From NCBI GenBank assembly GCA_964645155.1, contig CAZYBG010000042.1:1-24951 (forward strand): DNA of 24,951 nt, read 5' to 3'. Positions 1 through 8,778 of the stretch are shown here, piece by piece. This DNA comes from CAZYBG01 sp964645155. GTDB lineage: Bacteria; Pseudomonadota; Alphaproteobacteria; Rhodobacterales; Rhodobacteraceae. The notes beneath the pieces were generated by a model. That model did not search any database and was not told the DNA's origin. It saw only the letters and a list, made by a program, of their open reading frames with translations. How positions within the stretch are numbered: position 1 is the stretch's first letter; the number at the start of each line of letters is the position of its first letter. The position numbers and the translations under genes were made by a program.

Positions 1-2
1 GG

Positions 3-905
3 GCGCTGGCCGCCGCGATGGACCGGGGCGCCGCCGTCGTCGCCCGCCATGTCGCGGTCGGCGAGGAGGCGGCGCGCGACCGGCTTGCGGCGTTCGCCGC
101 CAAGGTCGACGACTACGCCCGCGCCCGCGACCTGCCGGCCGAGGACGGCACCTCGCGCCTGTCCGAGAACCTCACCTATGGCGAGATCTCGGCGCGCACC
201 TGCTGGCATGCCGGACTGCGGGCGCTCCACGATGGCCGGCGCGGCGCCGAGACCTTCCTGAGGGAGCTCGTCTGGCGCGACTTCGCCTGGCACCTCGCGC
301 ATCACACGCCGCACCTCACCACCGAGCATTGGCGCGTGGAATGGCGCGGGTTTCCCTGGAACGCCGATGCGCGGCAGCCCGAGGTGCAGGCCTGGCAGCG
401 CGGCCGCACCGGCATTCCCTTCGTCGATGCGGCGATGCGCGAGATGTACGTGACCGGCACGATGCACAATCGCGGCCGGATGATCGTCGCGTCCTACCTG
501 ACCAAGCACCTGCTCAGCGACTGGCGGATCGGCCAGACGTGGTTCGCGGACTGCCTGATCGACTGGGACCCCGCCTCGAACGCGCTGGGCTGGCAGTGGT
601 CGGCAGGATCGGGGCCCGACGCCGCGCCCTACTTCCGGGTCTTCAACCCGGCGACGCAGGCCGAGAAGTTCGACCCCGAGGGCCGCTACCGCCGCCGCTG
701 GATCGCCGAGGGGCAGCCGGACCCGCCGGCGACGGCGCTCAGCTACTTCGCGGCGATACCGCGCAGCTGGAACCTCTCGCCCGGGGATGCCTATCCCGAG
801 CCCGTCGTCGCGGCCGATGCCGGCCGGAGGGCCGCGCTTGCCGCCTACGAGACGTGGAAGGGCCGGCGGATCGATCCGTTGCGCGCCGGCCCGCGATCTG
901 CCTAA
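3..905 (+). CDS. phr: DNA photolyase / cryptochrome family, C-terminal part (5' truncated by window edge)
   Basis: This is the FAD-binding, DNA-repair half of a class I photolyase, which uses blue light and FADH- to split cyclobutane pyrimidine dimers. The frame is open from base 3, so the gene starts outside the window and the first ATG at 18 is internal. The family's FAD/DNA-binding signatures are visible: TSRLSENLTYGEIS, FLRELVWRDFAWH, GIPFVDAAMREM, TGTMHNRGRMIVASYLTKHL, the run DWDPASNALGWQWSAGSGPD, and PYFRVFNPATQAEKFDPEGRY. The N-terminal antenna domain is missing from view. The stop lies 25 bases before cfa on the same strand, suggesting co-transcription. In Rhodobacter sphaeroides, photolyase phrA and cyclopropane synthase cfaA are both reported targets of the sigma-E/ChrR singlet-oxygen response. 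Any such promoter would lie upstream of this window. Family assignment is firm; lesion specificity (CPD or 6-4) is not determined. Confidence 0.95.
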   Translation, partial: ALAAAMDRGAAVVARHVAVGEEAARDRLAAFAAKVDDYARARDLPAEDGTSRLSENLTYGEISARTCWHAGLRALHDGRRGAETFLRELVWRDFAWHLAHHTPHLTTEHWRVEWRGFPWNADARQPEVQAWQRGRTGIPFVDAAMREMYVTGTMHNRGRMIVASYLTKHLLSDWRIGQTWFADCLIDWDPASNALGWQWSAGSGPDAAPYFRVFNPATQAEKFDPEGRYRRRWIAEGQPDPPATALSYFAAIPRSWNLSPGDAYPEPVVAADAGRRAALAAYETWKGRRIDPLRAGPRSA

Positions 906-930
906 CTGCCGCGGGGAGAAGGGGAAAACA

Positions 931-2142
931 ATGACAGTACTGACCAGCGCCGAGGGCCAGCCCGGCCTGCCGCGCTACTTCGCGGCCGCCTTCGACATGG
1001 CGCGCGCGCTCGAGAACGGCAGGCTCGACATCGTGCTGCCCGACGGGCGGCGGTTCCGCGCCGAGGGCCGCAATCCCGGCCCGGTCGCCGAGTTCGCGGT
1101 GCACGACACCGACCTCTTCGCCCGGCTGATCCGCGAGGGCGACCTCGGCTTCTGCGACGCCTATCTCGACGGCGGCTGGTCGACGCCCGACCTGATGGCG
1201 TTCATGGACCTCGTCCATGCGGGCAACGAGGGCATCTACGACGCGTTTCCCGGCATCGGCCTCGTCCGCACCTGGGAGCGGTTCCGCCACTGGCTGCGGG
1301 GCAATTCAAGGCAGCAGGCCCGGCGCAACATCGCCGCGCATTACGATCTGGGCAACGACTTCTACGCGCTCTGGCTCGACGAGACGATGACCTATTCCTC
1401 GGCGCTGTTCCAGATCGGGCAGGAGCCGCTGGAGCGGGCGCAGGTGCAGAAGTACGCCAGCATGGTCGACCGGATCGGCGCCCGGCCCGGCGAGCACGTA
1501 CTCGAGATCGGCTGCGGCTGGGGCGGCTTCGCCGAATATGCCGCGAAGGAGCGGGGCCTGAGGGTGACCGGCCTGACCATCTCGAAGGCGCAGCACGACT
1601 ACGCGGTCGAGCGGATCGCGCGGGCGGGCCTGGCCGAGCGCGTCGAGATCAGGCTGCAGGACTACCGCGACGAGCGCGGCAGCTACGACGGCATCGCCTC
1701 GATCGAGATGTTCGAGGCGGTCGGCGAACGCTACTGGCCGGCCTATTTCACCACCCTGCGCGAGCGGCTGCGGCCGGGCCGGCATGCCACGCTGCAGATC
1801 ATCACCGTCGAGGACCGCCGCTGGGAGGTCTACAAGCGCGGCGTCGACTTCATCCAGAAGTACATCTTTCCGGGCGGCATGCTGCCCAGCCCCTCGGTCC
1901 TGCGCCGCGAGATCGAGCGGGCGGGCCTCGCGATCCGGGATTCGATCGAGTTCGGCGAAAGCTACAGCCAGACGCTCCGCCGCTGGCACGAGACCTTCAA
2001 CCACCGCTGGGACGATGTCCGCGCGATGGGCTTCGACGACCGGTTCCGGCGGATGTGGAACTTCTATCTTACCTCTTGCGCCGCGACCTTTCACCACGGA
2101 AACTGCGATGTGACGCAGATCACCGTGACGAGGCCAGCGTAG
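931..2142 (+). CDS. cfa: Cyclopropane-fatty-acyl-phospholipid synthase family methyltransferase
   Basis: This 403-residue SAM-dependent enzyme is expected to add a methylene bridge to unsaturated phospholipid acyl chains, altering membrane packing under stress. The SAM-binding motif I, VLEIGCGWGG, is at residues 190-199, followed by GLTISKAQHDYA. Other family blocks are AHYDLGNDFYALWLDETMTYSSA (residues about 134-156), IEMFEAVGERYWP, and KYIFPGGMLPS near residue 310. Length fits the roughly 400-residue bacterial family. The ATG at 931 is preceded by a purine-rich GGGGAGAAGGGG ribosome-binding site. An in-frame upstream start at 787 would overlap the photolyase gene and was rejected. It lies 25 bases after phr and 4 bases before trgA, so it is probably part of one transcript. 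Related methyltransferases can make other modified or branched lipids, so the exact product is inferred. Confidence 0.94.
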   Translation: MTVLTSAEGQPGLPRYFAAAFDMARALENGRLDIVLPDGRRFRAEGRNPGPVAEFAVHDTDLFARLIREGDLGFCDAYLDGGWSTPDLMAFMDLVHAGNEGIYDAFPGIGLVRTWERFRHWLRGNSRQQARRNIAAHYDLGNDFYALWLDETMTYSSALFQIGQEPLERAQVQKYASMVDRIGARPGEHVLEIGCGWGGFAEYAAKERGLRVTGLTISKAQHDYAVERIARAGLAERVEIRLQDYRDERGSYDGIASIEMFEAVGERYWPAYFTTLRERLRPGRHATLQIITVEDRRWEVYKRGVDFIQKYIFPGGMLPSPSVLRREIERAGLAIRDSIEFGESYSQTLRRWHETFNHRWDDVRAMGFDDRFRRMWNFYLTSCAATFHHGNCDVTQITVTRPA

Positions 2143-2146
2143 CAGC

Positions 2147-2590
2147 ATGCCCACCGCCCCCAGATTGTTCGGCGCCTTCGCGCTCGCGCTCGTCGGCTTC
2201 TTCGCGGCCGAGGTGATGAAACCCAGTTTCCCAGAGGGCACGCAGTTCGGCTTCTTCTCGGTCGTCGCGGCGCTGGTCGGCGTGGCGATCGGCTGGCGGG
2301 TGTTCGGCCGGCCGCAGCTTGCCGACAGCATGGCTGGGATCGGCACCGGCCTCGTCGCGGCGTTCCTGCTCACGCTCTGGGCGCTGATCGTGTTCGCCTG
2401 CTACCGGATGTTCGAGTTTTCGCTCGATCGCCGCTACGAGGACGTGGTCGAGGCGATCGAGGGCATCTTCGCGATCATGTTCGACTATCTCGAGGTTCTC
2501 GCCCGGTCGCCGCAGACGATCGGCGTGCTGCTGGTCGGCGGCGCACTGGCGGGCATGTTCTCGCGCTGGGCCGCGGCGCGGTTCAGCTGA
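2147..2590 (+). CDS. trgA: TrgA family integral membrane protein (tellurite resistance locus)
   Basis: This is a 147-residue hydrophobic protein with about four membrane segments: residues 7-22, 30-50, 62-85 and 123-140. The N-terminus (MPTAPRLFGAFALALVGF followed by MKPSFPEGTQFG), the central RYEDVVEAIEGIF and the C-terminal GGALAGMFSRWAA match my recollection of the TrgA family. In Rhodobacter sphaeroides, trgAB next to cysK was identified as a locus contributing to high-level tellurite resistance. The biochemical role of TrgA is not established, so a membrane function is inferred only from hydrophobicity. The ATG is 4 bases after the cfa stop, and trgB follows within 14 bases. This order, with cysK further on, is strong support for the assignment. 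Confidence 0.9.
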   Translation: MPTAPRLFGAFALALVGFFAAEVMKPSFPEGTQFGFFSVVAALVGVAIGWRVFGRPQLADSMAGIGTGLVAAFLLTLWALIVFACYRMFEFSLDRRYEDVVEAIEGIFAIMFDYLEVLARSPQTIGVLLVGGALAGMFSRWAAARFS

Positions 2591-2604
2591 CGGCCCGACC
2601 CCCG

Positions 2605-3732
2605 TTGCCCGAGGCGGTGTTCTTCTACGGCACGCTTCGCCATCCGCCGTTGCTGGCGGCCGTGCTGGGCCGCGCCGCCGGGCCGCTGCTGCCCGCACGG
2701 CTTGCCGATCACGCCGTCGGCGCCGCGGTCGAGGGGCCGTTTCCGGCGATCCGCGCCAGCGCCGGGTCGGTGGCCGAGGGGCTGCTGGCCAGCGGGCTGA
2801 CCGCGGACGACCGCGCCCGGCTCGACTTCTACGAAGACGGGTTCGGCTACAGGCTGGCGGCCTGCACGGTCGAGACGGCGGCGGGCCGGGTGCCGGCGCA
2901 TCTCTACCTGCCCGCGCGCGACATCGCCGTCGCGGGGCCCTGGCAGCTCGACGACTGGGCGTCGCGGTGGGGCGACGCGGCGGCGGTCGCCGCGCAGGTG
3001 ATGATGGCGCTGCGCGAAACCCGCGCCGCAGGGGATTTTTTTGCGCGATATCCGCAGATGATGACGCATGCGGCGTCGCAGGTTCGCGCCCGGGCAGGCT
3101 TGCGTCCGACCACGCTCCGCCGCAGCGCGGCGCCCGGTGATGTCCTGCCCGAGGGCCGGCGCGAGCCCTATGCCGCCTTCTTCGCGGTCGAGGAGATCGA
3201 CTTGCGCTTCCGCCGTTTCGACGGCGCGATGAGCCCGCAGGTCACCCGCGCCGTCTTCATCTCGGGCGACGCGGCGACGGTGCTGCCCTACGACCCGGTG
3301 CATGACCGGGTGCTGCTGGTCGAGCAGTTCCGCCCCGGCCCGTTCGCCCGGGGCGACGCGCAGCCCTGGATGCTCGAGCCGATCGCCGGCCGCGTCGATG
3401 CCGGCGAGACGCCCGAGCAGGCGATCCGCCGCGAGGCGCTCGAGGAGGCCGGGCTGGCGCTCGGCGAGCTGGTCCGCGTCGCCGCTTACTACCCGTCGCC
3501 CGGCGCCAAGGCCGAATACATCTTCGCCTATGTCGCGCTCGGCGACCTGCCCGCGGCGCTCGACGGCCGGGTCGGCGGCGAGCCGGGCGAGGCCGAGGAC
3601 ATCCGCTGCCACCTGATCCCCTTCGACCGGCTGATGGAGCTGGTCGCCTCGGGCGAGATCGAGAACGGCCCGCTCCTTCTCTCGGCGCTGTTTCTCGCCC
3701 GCCACCGGGCGCGGTTCCGCGGCGGCGCCTGA
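2605..3732 (+). CDS. trgB: TrgB-like protein: gamma-glutamylcyclotransferase-like domain fused to Nudix hydrolase
   Basis: This two-domain protein is 375 residues from the TTG at 2605. Residues 1-115 resemble AIG2/gamma-glutamylcyclotransferase proteins, with the diagnostic FFYGTLR at 6-12. Residues about 160-370 form a Nudix hydrolase. Its perfect Nudix box starts at residue 262 (GRVDAGE, then seven residues, then REALEEAGL) and the layout resembles ADP-ribose pyrophosphatase (LLVEQFRPGPF before the box). The Nudix half would cleave an X-linked nucleoside diphosphate, probably ADP-ribose. The cyclotransferase half would act on a gamma-glutamyl compound, possibly linked to glutathione. TrgB of Rhodobacter sphaeroides belongs to the same tellurite locus. 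Start choice is uncertain: there is no ATG nearby, and an in-frame CTG at 2587 would overlap the trgA stop. Actual substrates are unknown. Confidence 0.9.
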   Translation: MPEAVFFYGTLRHPPLLAAVLGRAAGPLLPARLADHAVGAAVEGPFPAIRASAGSVAEGLLASGLTADDRARLDFYEDGFGYRLAACTVETAAGRVPAHLYLPARDIAVAGPWQLDDWASRWGDAAAVAAQVMMALRETRAAGDFFARYPQMMTHAASQVRARAGLRPTTLRRSAAPGDVLPEGRREPYAAFFAVEEIDLRFRRFDGAMSPQVTRAVFISGDAATVLPYDPVHDRVLLVEQFRPGPFARGDAQPWMLEPIAGRVDAGETPEQAIRREALEEAGLALGELVRVAAYYPSPGAKAEYIFAYVALGDLPAALDGRVGGEPGEAEDIRCHLIPFDRLMELVASGEIENGPLLLSALFLARHRARFRGGA

Positions 3733-3832
3733 CCGGCCGCGCGGCGCCCGCAGGTCGCCGACCGCCGGCCTGCGCATTCACAAGGCCGGCAAAACCCACT
3801 AGGAAGGGGGCAAAAGGGAAGGGCAGCCCATA

Positions 3833-4867
3833 ATGCGCATCGCGTCAGACCTTGCCGACGCCGTCGGCCACACCCCGCTCATCCGTCTCCGCAAGGCGAG
3901 CGAGCTGACCGGCTGCGAGATCCTCGGCAAGGCGGAGTTCCTGAACCCCGGCCAGTCGGTGAAGGACCGCGCCGCGCTCTACATCATCAGGGATGCCGTG
4001 GCGCGGGGCCAGCTCCGCCCCGGCGGCACCATTGTCGAGGGCACGGCGGGCAATACCGGCATCGGCCTCGCCCTCGTCGGCGCCTCGATGGGCTTCCGCA
4101 CGGTGATCGTGATCCCCGAGACGCAGAGCCAGGAGAAGAAGGACATGCTGCGCCTCGCCGGGGCCGAGCTGGTACAGGTGCCCGCCGCGCCCTACCGCAA
4201 CCCCAACAACTACGTGCGCTATTCCGGCCGGCTGGCCGAACGGCTGGCGCAGTCGGAACCCAACGGCGCGATCTGGGCGAACCAGTTCGACAATGTGGCG
4301 AACCGCCAGGCGCATGTCGAGACCACCGGCCCCGAGATCTGGGAGCAGACCGGCGGCCGCGTCGACGGCTTCGTCTGCGCGGTGGGCTCGGGCGGCACCA
4401 TCGCCGGCGTAGCCGCCGTCCTCCAGCCGAGGGGCGTGAAGATCGGCCTTGCAGACCCCGAAGGCGCCGGCCTCCATGCCTACTACACGACCGGCGAGTT
4501 CGCCTCGCCCGGCTCGTCGATCACCGAAGGTATCGGGCAGGGCCGGATCACCGCCAACCTCGAGGGCTTCACGCCGGATTTCTCGTGGCGCATCCCCGAC
4601 GCCGAGGCGCTGCCGATCGTCTTCGACCTGCTCGACGAGGAGGGTCTCTGCCTCGGCGGCTCATCGGGCATCAACATCGCCGGCGCGGTCCGCATTGCCC
4701 GGGCGATGGGGCCGGGGCACACGATCGTCACCATCCTGTGCGACTACGGCAACCGCTACCAGTCGAAGCTGTTCAACCCGACATTCCTGAAGGAGAAGGG
4801 CCTGCCGGTTCCGGACTGGCTCGAGGCGCCGCCGCGCGACCTGCCGGCGGTGTTCGAGGACGCATGA
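3833..4867 (+). CDS. cysK: Cysteine synthase A (O-acetylserine sulfhydrylase)
   Basis: This PLP-dependent enzyme converts O-acetylserine and sulfide to cysteine in the cytoplasm. The predicted PLP lysine is K44 in NPGQSVKDRAALYII. Further signatures are GTAGNTGIGLALVG (substrate/PLP region), the phosphate-binding loop GSGGTIAGVAAVL, and GGSSGINIAGAVRIAR. At 344 residues it is longer than the roughly 310-residue enterobacterial enzyme, as in other alphaproteobacterial versions. The ATG follows a GGAAGGG ribosome-binding site about 9 bases upstream. A 100-base gap separates it from trgB, the only sizeable gap in the cluster, so it may have its own promoter. Its stop overlaps the next start as ATGA. 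Position beside trgAB fits the known tellurite-resistance locus, where cysteine/thiol supply probably matters. CysK versus CysM cannot be settled by eye. Confidence 0.95.
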   Translation: MRIASDLADAVGHTPLIRLRKASELTGCEILGKAEFLNPGQSVKDRAALYIIRDAVARGQLRPGGTIVEGTAGNTGIGLALVGASMGFRTVIVIPETQSQEKKDMLRLAGAELVQVPAAPYRNPNNYVRYSGRLAERLAQSEPNGAIWANQFDNVANRQAHVETTGPEIWEQTGGRVDGFVCAVGSGGTIAGVAAVLQPRGVKIGLADPEGAGLHAYYTTGEFASPGSSITEGIGQGRITANLEGFTPDFSWRIPDAEALPIVFDLLDEEGLCLGGSSGINIAGAVRIARAMGPGHTIVTILCDYGNRYQSKLFNPTFLKEKGLPVPDWLEAPPRDLPAVFEDA

Positions 4868-7560
4868 CCGCCGCGGCCGCGCCCGCCCGCGCCCGCGGCC
4901 TTCGTGCGCTCTGCGCGGCGCTGATGCTGCTCTGCCTCTGCGCCGACCGCGCGGCGGCGCAGGGCATGTCCTGGTGGCTCGGCACGCCGTCCGAGGATGG
5001 CGGCACGGCGCCGCCAGCCGCCCGGGCACCCGCCGGCGCGATGTCGTGGTGGCTCGGTGCGACGGAGGGGCCCGATGCCCCGGTGCCGCCCAGCCAGACG
5101 CTCGGCTGGTGGTTCGGCTCGTCCGCGCAGGCCGACGATCCCGGCGAGGACGCGGCGCTGCCCGGCATCGGCGAGGCGCCCGACTACCTGGCCTGGGAGG
5201 CGCTGCGCGCCGAGGTCGAGGCGGCGATCGAGGATCCCGGCACGACGAACCTGACGCTCGAGCAGCTGCGGTCGCGCATCGCGGCGTGGCGCGAGCGGCT
5301 TCTTTCGGCGCAGAGCGCCAACAGCGCCCGCATCGCCACGATCCGAAGCCAGATCACCGCGCTCGGCCCCGCACCGGCCGAGGGCGAGACCGAGCCCGCC
5401 GAGATTGCGGCGCGCCGGCAGGCGCTGAACGAGCAGCTGGGCCGGCTCCAGGCACCGGGCATCGCGGCCGAGGAGGCCTATCTCGGCGCCGACGGCCTGA
5501 TCCGCGAGATCGACGGCCTGCTGCGCGGGCGGCAGGCGAACGAGCTGCTCGAGCTCGGCCCTTCGCCGCTGGTGCCGCTGAACTGGCCGCCCGCGCTTGC
5601 CGCGGTCGGCCAGCTCGCGGCCGGCATCGCCGGGGAGGCGCGTGCGGCCTGGGCCAGCGAGAGCCTGCGGGCGAATGCGCGCGAGAGCCTGCCGGCCACG
5701 CTGCTCTTCGCCGCGATCGGGCTCGCGCTCCTCCTCCGCGGCCGGACCTGGAGCGAGCGGCTGAGCCAGCGCCTGCTCGCCGGCGGCGGCCGGCGGGCCA
5801 AGCGGGTGGTGCTGGCGCTCCTCGTCTCGCTGGGGCAGGTCGTGGTGCCGTTCCTCGGCGTCGTGCTCCTCGTCACCGGGGCGTTCTCGACCGGTCTCGT
5901 CGGGCAGCAGGTCGCGGCACTGCTCGGCGCGCTGCCGATGCTCGCCATCGTGATCCTCGCGGCGCGGTGGCTGGGCCACCAGGTCTTCGCGCGCGCCGAC
6001 GAAACCGCGCTGCTGCGCGAACTGGCGCCCGAGCGGCGCACCGAGGGGCGGTTCTACGCCAGCGCCCTCGGCATCCTCCTCGCGCTTGCCGGGCTTGTCG
6101 CGGCGACCGTCCCCCATGCCGGCGCGACGCTGGTCGCCCGCGTCGTCCTCGACTTCCCGATCCTGGTCCTCGGCGGGCTCATCCTGCTGCGGCTGGGCCA
6201 GATCCTCGTCAGCGCCGGGCGCGGCATCGCCGAGCGCCCCGACCTTTCCACCCGCGCGACGTTGCTCGTGATGATCGGCAGGGCGGCGATCGGCATCGCG
6301 ATCGCCGGGCCGCTGATGGCCGCGATCGGCTACTACACGCTCGGCCGGTTCCTCGTCTTTCCCGCCGCGCTGTCGCTCGGGCTGCTCGCGCTCGTCATCA
6401 TCCTCCAGCGGCTGACCGCCGATCTCTACGCACTCGCCACCGGCCGTGGCGACGACGAGGAGGAGGCGCTGGTCCCCGTGCTCATCGGTTTTGCGCTCGC
6501 GCTCGGCGCGGTGCCGCTTCTGGCGCTGATCTGGGGCGCGCGGTCGTCGGACCTGACCGAGCTCTGGGCGCGCGCGCGCGAGGGCTTCGCGATCGGCGAG
6601 ACGCGGATCGCGCCGGCCGATTTCGTGACCTTCGCCGCGGTCTTCGTGATCCTCTACCTGGCGACCCGGCTGGTGCAGGGCGCGCTGCGCACGTCGGTCC
6701 TGCCGAAGACGCGAATGGATCCCGGCGGGCAGAACGCGATCGTCTCGGGCGTCGGCTATGTCGGGGTGATCCTGGCGGCGATCCTGGCCGTCACCTCGGC
6801 CGGCATCGACCTGTCGAGCCTCGCCATCGTCGCCGGCGCGCTCTCGGTCGGCATCGGCTTCGGCCTGCAGAACATCGTGTCGAACTTCATCTCGGGGATC
6901 ATCCTTCTGGTCGAGCGGCCGATCTCGGAGGGCGACTGGATCGAGGTGAACGGCCAGCAGGGATACGTGCGCGACATTTCGGTTCGCTCGACCCGGATCG
7001 AGACCTTCGACCGGACCGATGTGATCGTCCCGAACTCGGACCTGATCGCGGGGGTGGTCACGAACTTCACCCACGGCAACCTGACCGGGCGGATCATCGT
7101 CAAGGTCGGGGTCGCCTACGGGTCCGATACGCGGAAGATCGAGGCGATCCTGCGCGAGATCGCCGAGGCGCATCCGCTGGTCTCGCTCAACCCCAAGCCG
7201 GCGGTGATCTTCATGGGGTTCGGCGCCGACGCGCTCGACTTCGAGATCCGCGCGATCCTGCGCGACGTGAACTTCTCGCTGTCCACCCGGTCGGAGATCA
7301 ACCACGAGATCGCCCGCCGGTTCGCCGAGGAGGGGGTGGAGATCCCCTTCGCGCAGCGCGACATCTGGCTCCGGAACCCCGAGGCGCTGGCCGCCGCGGC
7401 CGGCGTTCCCGTGCCGGAGCCAGCCGCCGCCGCTACCGCCGCCGCTACCGCTGCCGCCGCGAACGGCCCGGCGCGCCGCGGCGGCCGCCGCAAGGCCGGT
7501 GGCGCGAAGGTCGACCCGGCGCTGCAGGACCCCGCCGAGGTCCCCGACCTGCAGTCATGA
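4864..7560 (+). CDS. Mechanosensitive ion channel family protein with N-terminal DUF3772 region
   Basis: This 898-residue inner-membrane channel is expected to release solutes during osmotic downshock. It starts at the ATG of an ATGA overlap with cysK. Residues 1-33 look like a signal peptide (RALCAALMLLCLCADRAAAQ). Residues 35-85 hold three WW-containing repeats (see findings). Residues about 105-240 are the periplasmic helical DUF3772 region, with AQSANSARIATIRSQITALG, LGADGLIREIDGLLRGRQ and LLELGPSPLVPLNWP. About ten membrane segments follow. The MscS core is near residues 630-840, with the pore helix SVGIGFGLQNIVSNFISGIIL, the beta domain VERPISEGDWIEVNGQQGYV, and VIVPNSDLIAGVVTNF. The tail is Ala-rich and basic (ATAAATAAAANGPARRGGRRK). 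Family placement is secure; gating and physiological role are inferred. Confidence 0.92.
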   Translation: MTAAAAPARARGLRALCAALMLLCLCADRAAAQGMSWWLGTPSEDGGTAPPAARAPAGAMSWWLGATEGPDAPVPPSQTLGWWFGSSAQADDPGEDAALPGIGEAPDYLAWEALRAEVEAAIEDPGTTNLTLEQLRSRIAAWRERLLSAQSANSARIATIRSQITALGPAPAEGETEPAEIAARRQALNEQLGRLQAPGIAAEEAYLGADGLIREIDGLLRGRQANELLELGPSPLVPLNWPPALAAVGQLAAGIAGEARAAWASESLRANARESLPATLLFAAIGLALLLRGRTWSERLSQRLLAGGGRRAKRVVLALLVSLGQVVVPFLGVVLLVTGAFSTGLVGQQVAALLGALPMLAIVILAARWLGHQVFARADETALLRELAPERRTEGRFYASALGILLALAGLVAATVPHAGATLVARVVLDFPILVLGGLILLRLGQILVSAGRGIAERPDLSTRATLLVMIGRAAIGIAIAGPLMAAIGYYTLGRFLVFPAALSLGLLALVIILQRLTADLYALATGRGDDEEEALVPVLIGFALALGAVPLLALIWGARSSDLTELWARAREGFAIGETRIAPADFVTFAAVFVILYLATRLVQGALRTSVLPKTRMDPGGQNAIVSGVGYVGVILAAILAVTSAGIDLSSLAIVAGALSVGIGFGLQNIVSNFISGIILLVERPISEGDWIEVNGQQGYVRDISVRSTRIETFDRTDVIVPNSDLIAGVVTNFTHGNLTGRIIVKVGVAYGSDTRKIEAILREIAEAHPLVSLNPKPAVIFMGFGADALDFEIRAILRDVNFSLSTRSEINHEIARRFAEEGVEIPFAQRDIWLRNPEALAAAAGVPVPEPAAAATAAATAAAANGPARRGGRRKAGGAKVDPALQDPAEVPDLQS

Positions 7561-7614
7561 CCGAGGCCCGGTTGCGCAGTGCCCCCCGGGCCCGCGGCGC
7601 CGGGCTGCCGCGCC

Positions 7615-8721
7615 TCAGCCCCGTTCGGTCTCCTCGGGCAACCCCTCGCGAGAGAGCAGGACGGCGAGCGGGCGCAGCGCCGGGATCTCGGAGCAGACGA
7701 TCATCGCCGCGACCATGATCGGCACCGAGAGGAACATCCCCGGCACGCCCCAGACGGCGCCCCAGAACGCGAGCGACAGGATGATGCCGAACGAGGACAG
7801 GCGCAGCGCCTTGCCCATCAGCATCGGGTCGATGAGGTTGCCGATGACGAACTGCACCGTGCCCGCGAGCAGGAACACCGCGATCGCCGGCGCCGGCTCG
7901 CCGAGCTGGATCCAGGCGACGAGGCCGATCAGCACGGTGGCGATGATCGAGCCGACCGACGGGATGAAGTTCAGCACGAAGGTCAGGATCGCGATGGCGA
8001 GCGCCAGATCGAGGCCGAAGACCAGGGCGATCCCGTAGACGATCGCCCCGGTGGCCGCACTGACCAGCGTCTTGACCAGCAGGTAGCGGTTCACCCGGTG
8101 GATGATCCGGCCGAAGATGCGGCTGACCCGCCGGGCCCGGCTCGGGTCGCCGAAAAGGCCGTTCAGCTTGGCGCTGAACCAGATCCGCTCGACGAAGAGG
8201 AAGGTGACGAAGATGATGACGAGGACGGTGGCCGACAGAAGCCCGCCCGCCTGGCTGGCCGCGGTGCGCAGGTAGGCCGAGATGTCGACCGTCTGCATCG
8301 CGTTCAGCACCGCCTCCTCCACGCCGTCGCCCATCCAGCCGAACAGCCCCGCGATCACCCGCTGGAACTGGTCGGCATAGGTGATCGAGGTCAGCACGAT
8401 GGTGTTCACCTGGCTCACGATGATCGCCGAGAGCGACAGCAGGAGCCCCGAGACGAGCGCCAGCGCCGCGAGGCTCGCCAGCCACTTGGGGATCCGCAGC
8501 AGGCCGATCCTGACGCGCGCGATCGCGTCGATCGCGTCGCTCATCAGCGCGAAGAGGATGATCGCCGTGGCGAGCGAGATCAGGATGAACCGCGCCTGCA
8601 CCAGCAGGAACAGCACGACCGCGAAGGCGATGAGGACAAGCGCGCCGGCCTGGATCCGCGCGGGATCGGCCCGGCCGGGTGCGAGGAGCGGGTTGCGCTT
8701 GGGGGGCAGGCCTGAGTTCAT
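7615..8721 (-). CDS. AI-2E family transporter (PerM/TqsA-like)
   Basis: This 368-residue membrane protein has about eight hydrophobic segments. Two or three lie at residues 24-75 (QAGALVLIAFAVVLFLLVQ, then ARFILISLATAIILFALM and WLASLAALALVSGLLLS). A soluble stretch follows at about 95-150, then a cluster at 150-340. Typical family features are NRYLLVKTLVSAATGAIVYG, FVLNFIPSVGSIIATVLIGLVAWIQ and VIGNLIDPMLMGKALRLSS. Family members have been linked to autoinducer-2 export, sodium/proton exchange and other solutes, so substrate is unknown here. The ATG at 8721 is the natural start. It is convergent with the mscS-type gene, with a 54-base gap holding a weak GC hairpin but no T-run, and is divergent from the tRNA-Ser. 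Confidence 0.92.
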   Translation of the reverse strand: MNSGLPPKRNPLLAPGRADPARIQAGALVLIAFAVVLFLLVQARFILISLATAIILFALMSDAIDAIARVRIGLLRIPKWLASLAALALVSGLLLSLSAIIVSQVNTIVLTSITYADQFQRVIAGLFGWMGDGVEEAVLNAMQTVDISAYLRTAASQAGGLLSATVLVIIFVTFLFVERIWFSAKLNGLFGDPSRARRVSRIFGRIIHRVNRYLLVKTLVSAATGAIVYGIALVFGLDLALAIAILTFVLNFIPSVGSIIATVLIGLVAWIQLGEPAPAIAVFLLAGTVQFVIGNLIDPMLMGKALRLSSFGIILSLAFWGAVWGVPGMFLSVPIMVAAMIVCSEIPALRPLAVLLSREGLPEETERG

Positions 8722-8778
8722 GCCAGTGGCGGCGGCGCTCGCGAAGATGCGGCGGCCCCGCGCGGCCGCCGCGCCGCA

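Noticed and set aside
7561..7614. Terminator between the convergent channel and AI-2E transporter genes
   Set aside because: A GCCCG-6-CGGGC hairpin exists at 7590-7605, but the stem is short and no T-run follows on either strand.
4585..7718. Very long alternative frames overlapping the channel gene on both strands (over 800 residues)
   Set aside because: Their translations are Arg/Ala/Gly/Asp-rich with no domain pattern, as expected opposite a GC-rich gene; the MscS frame carries all family motifs.
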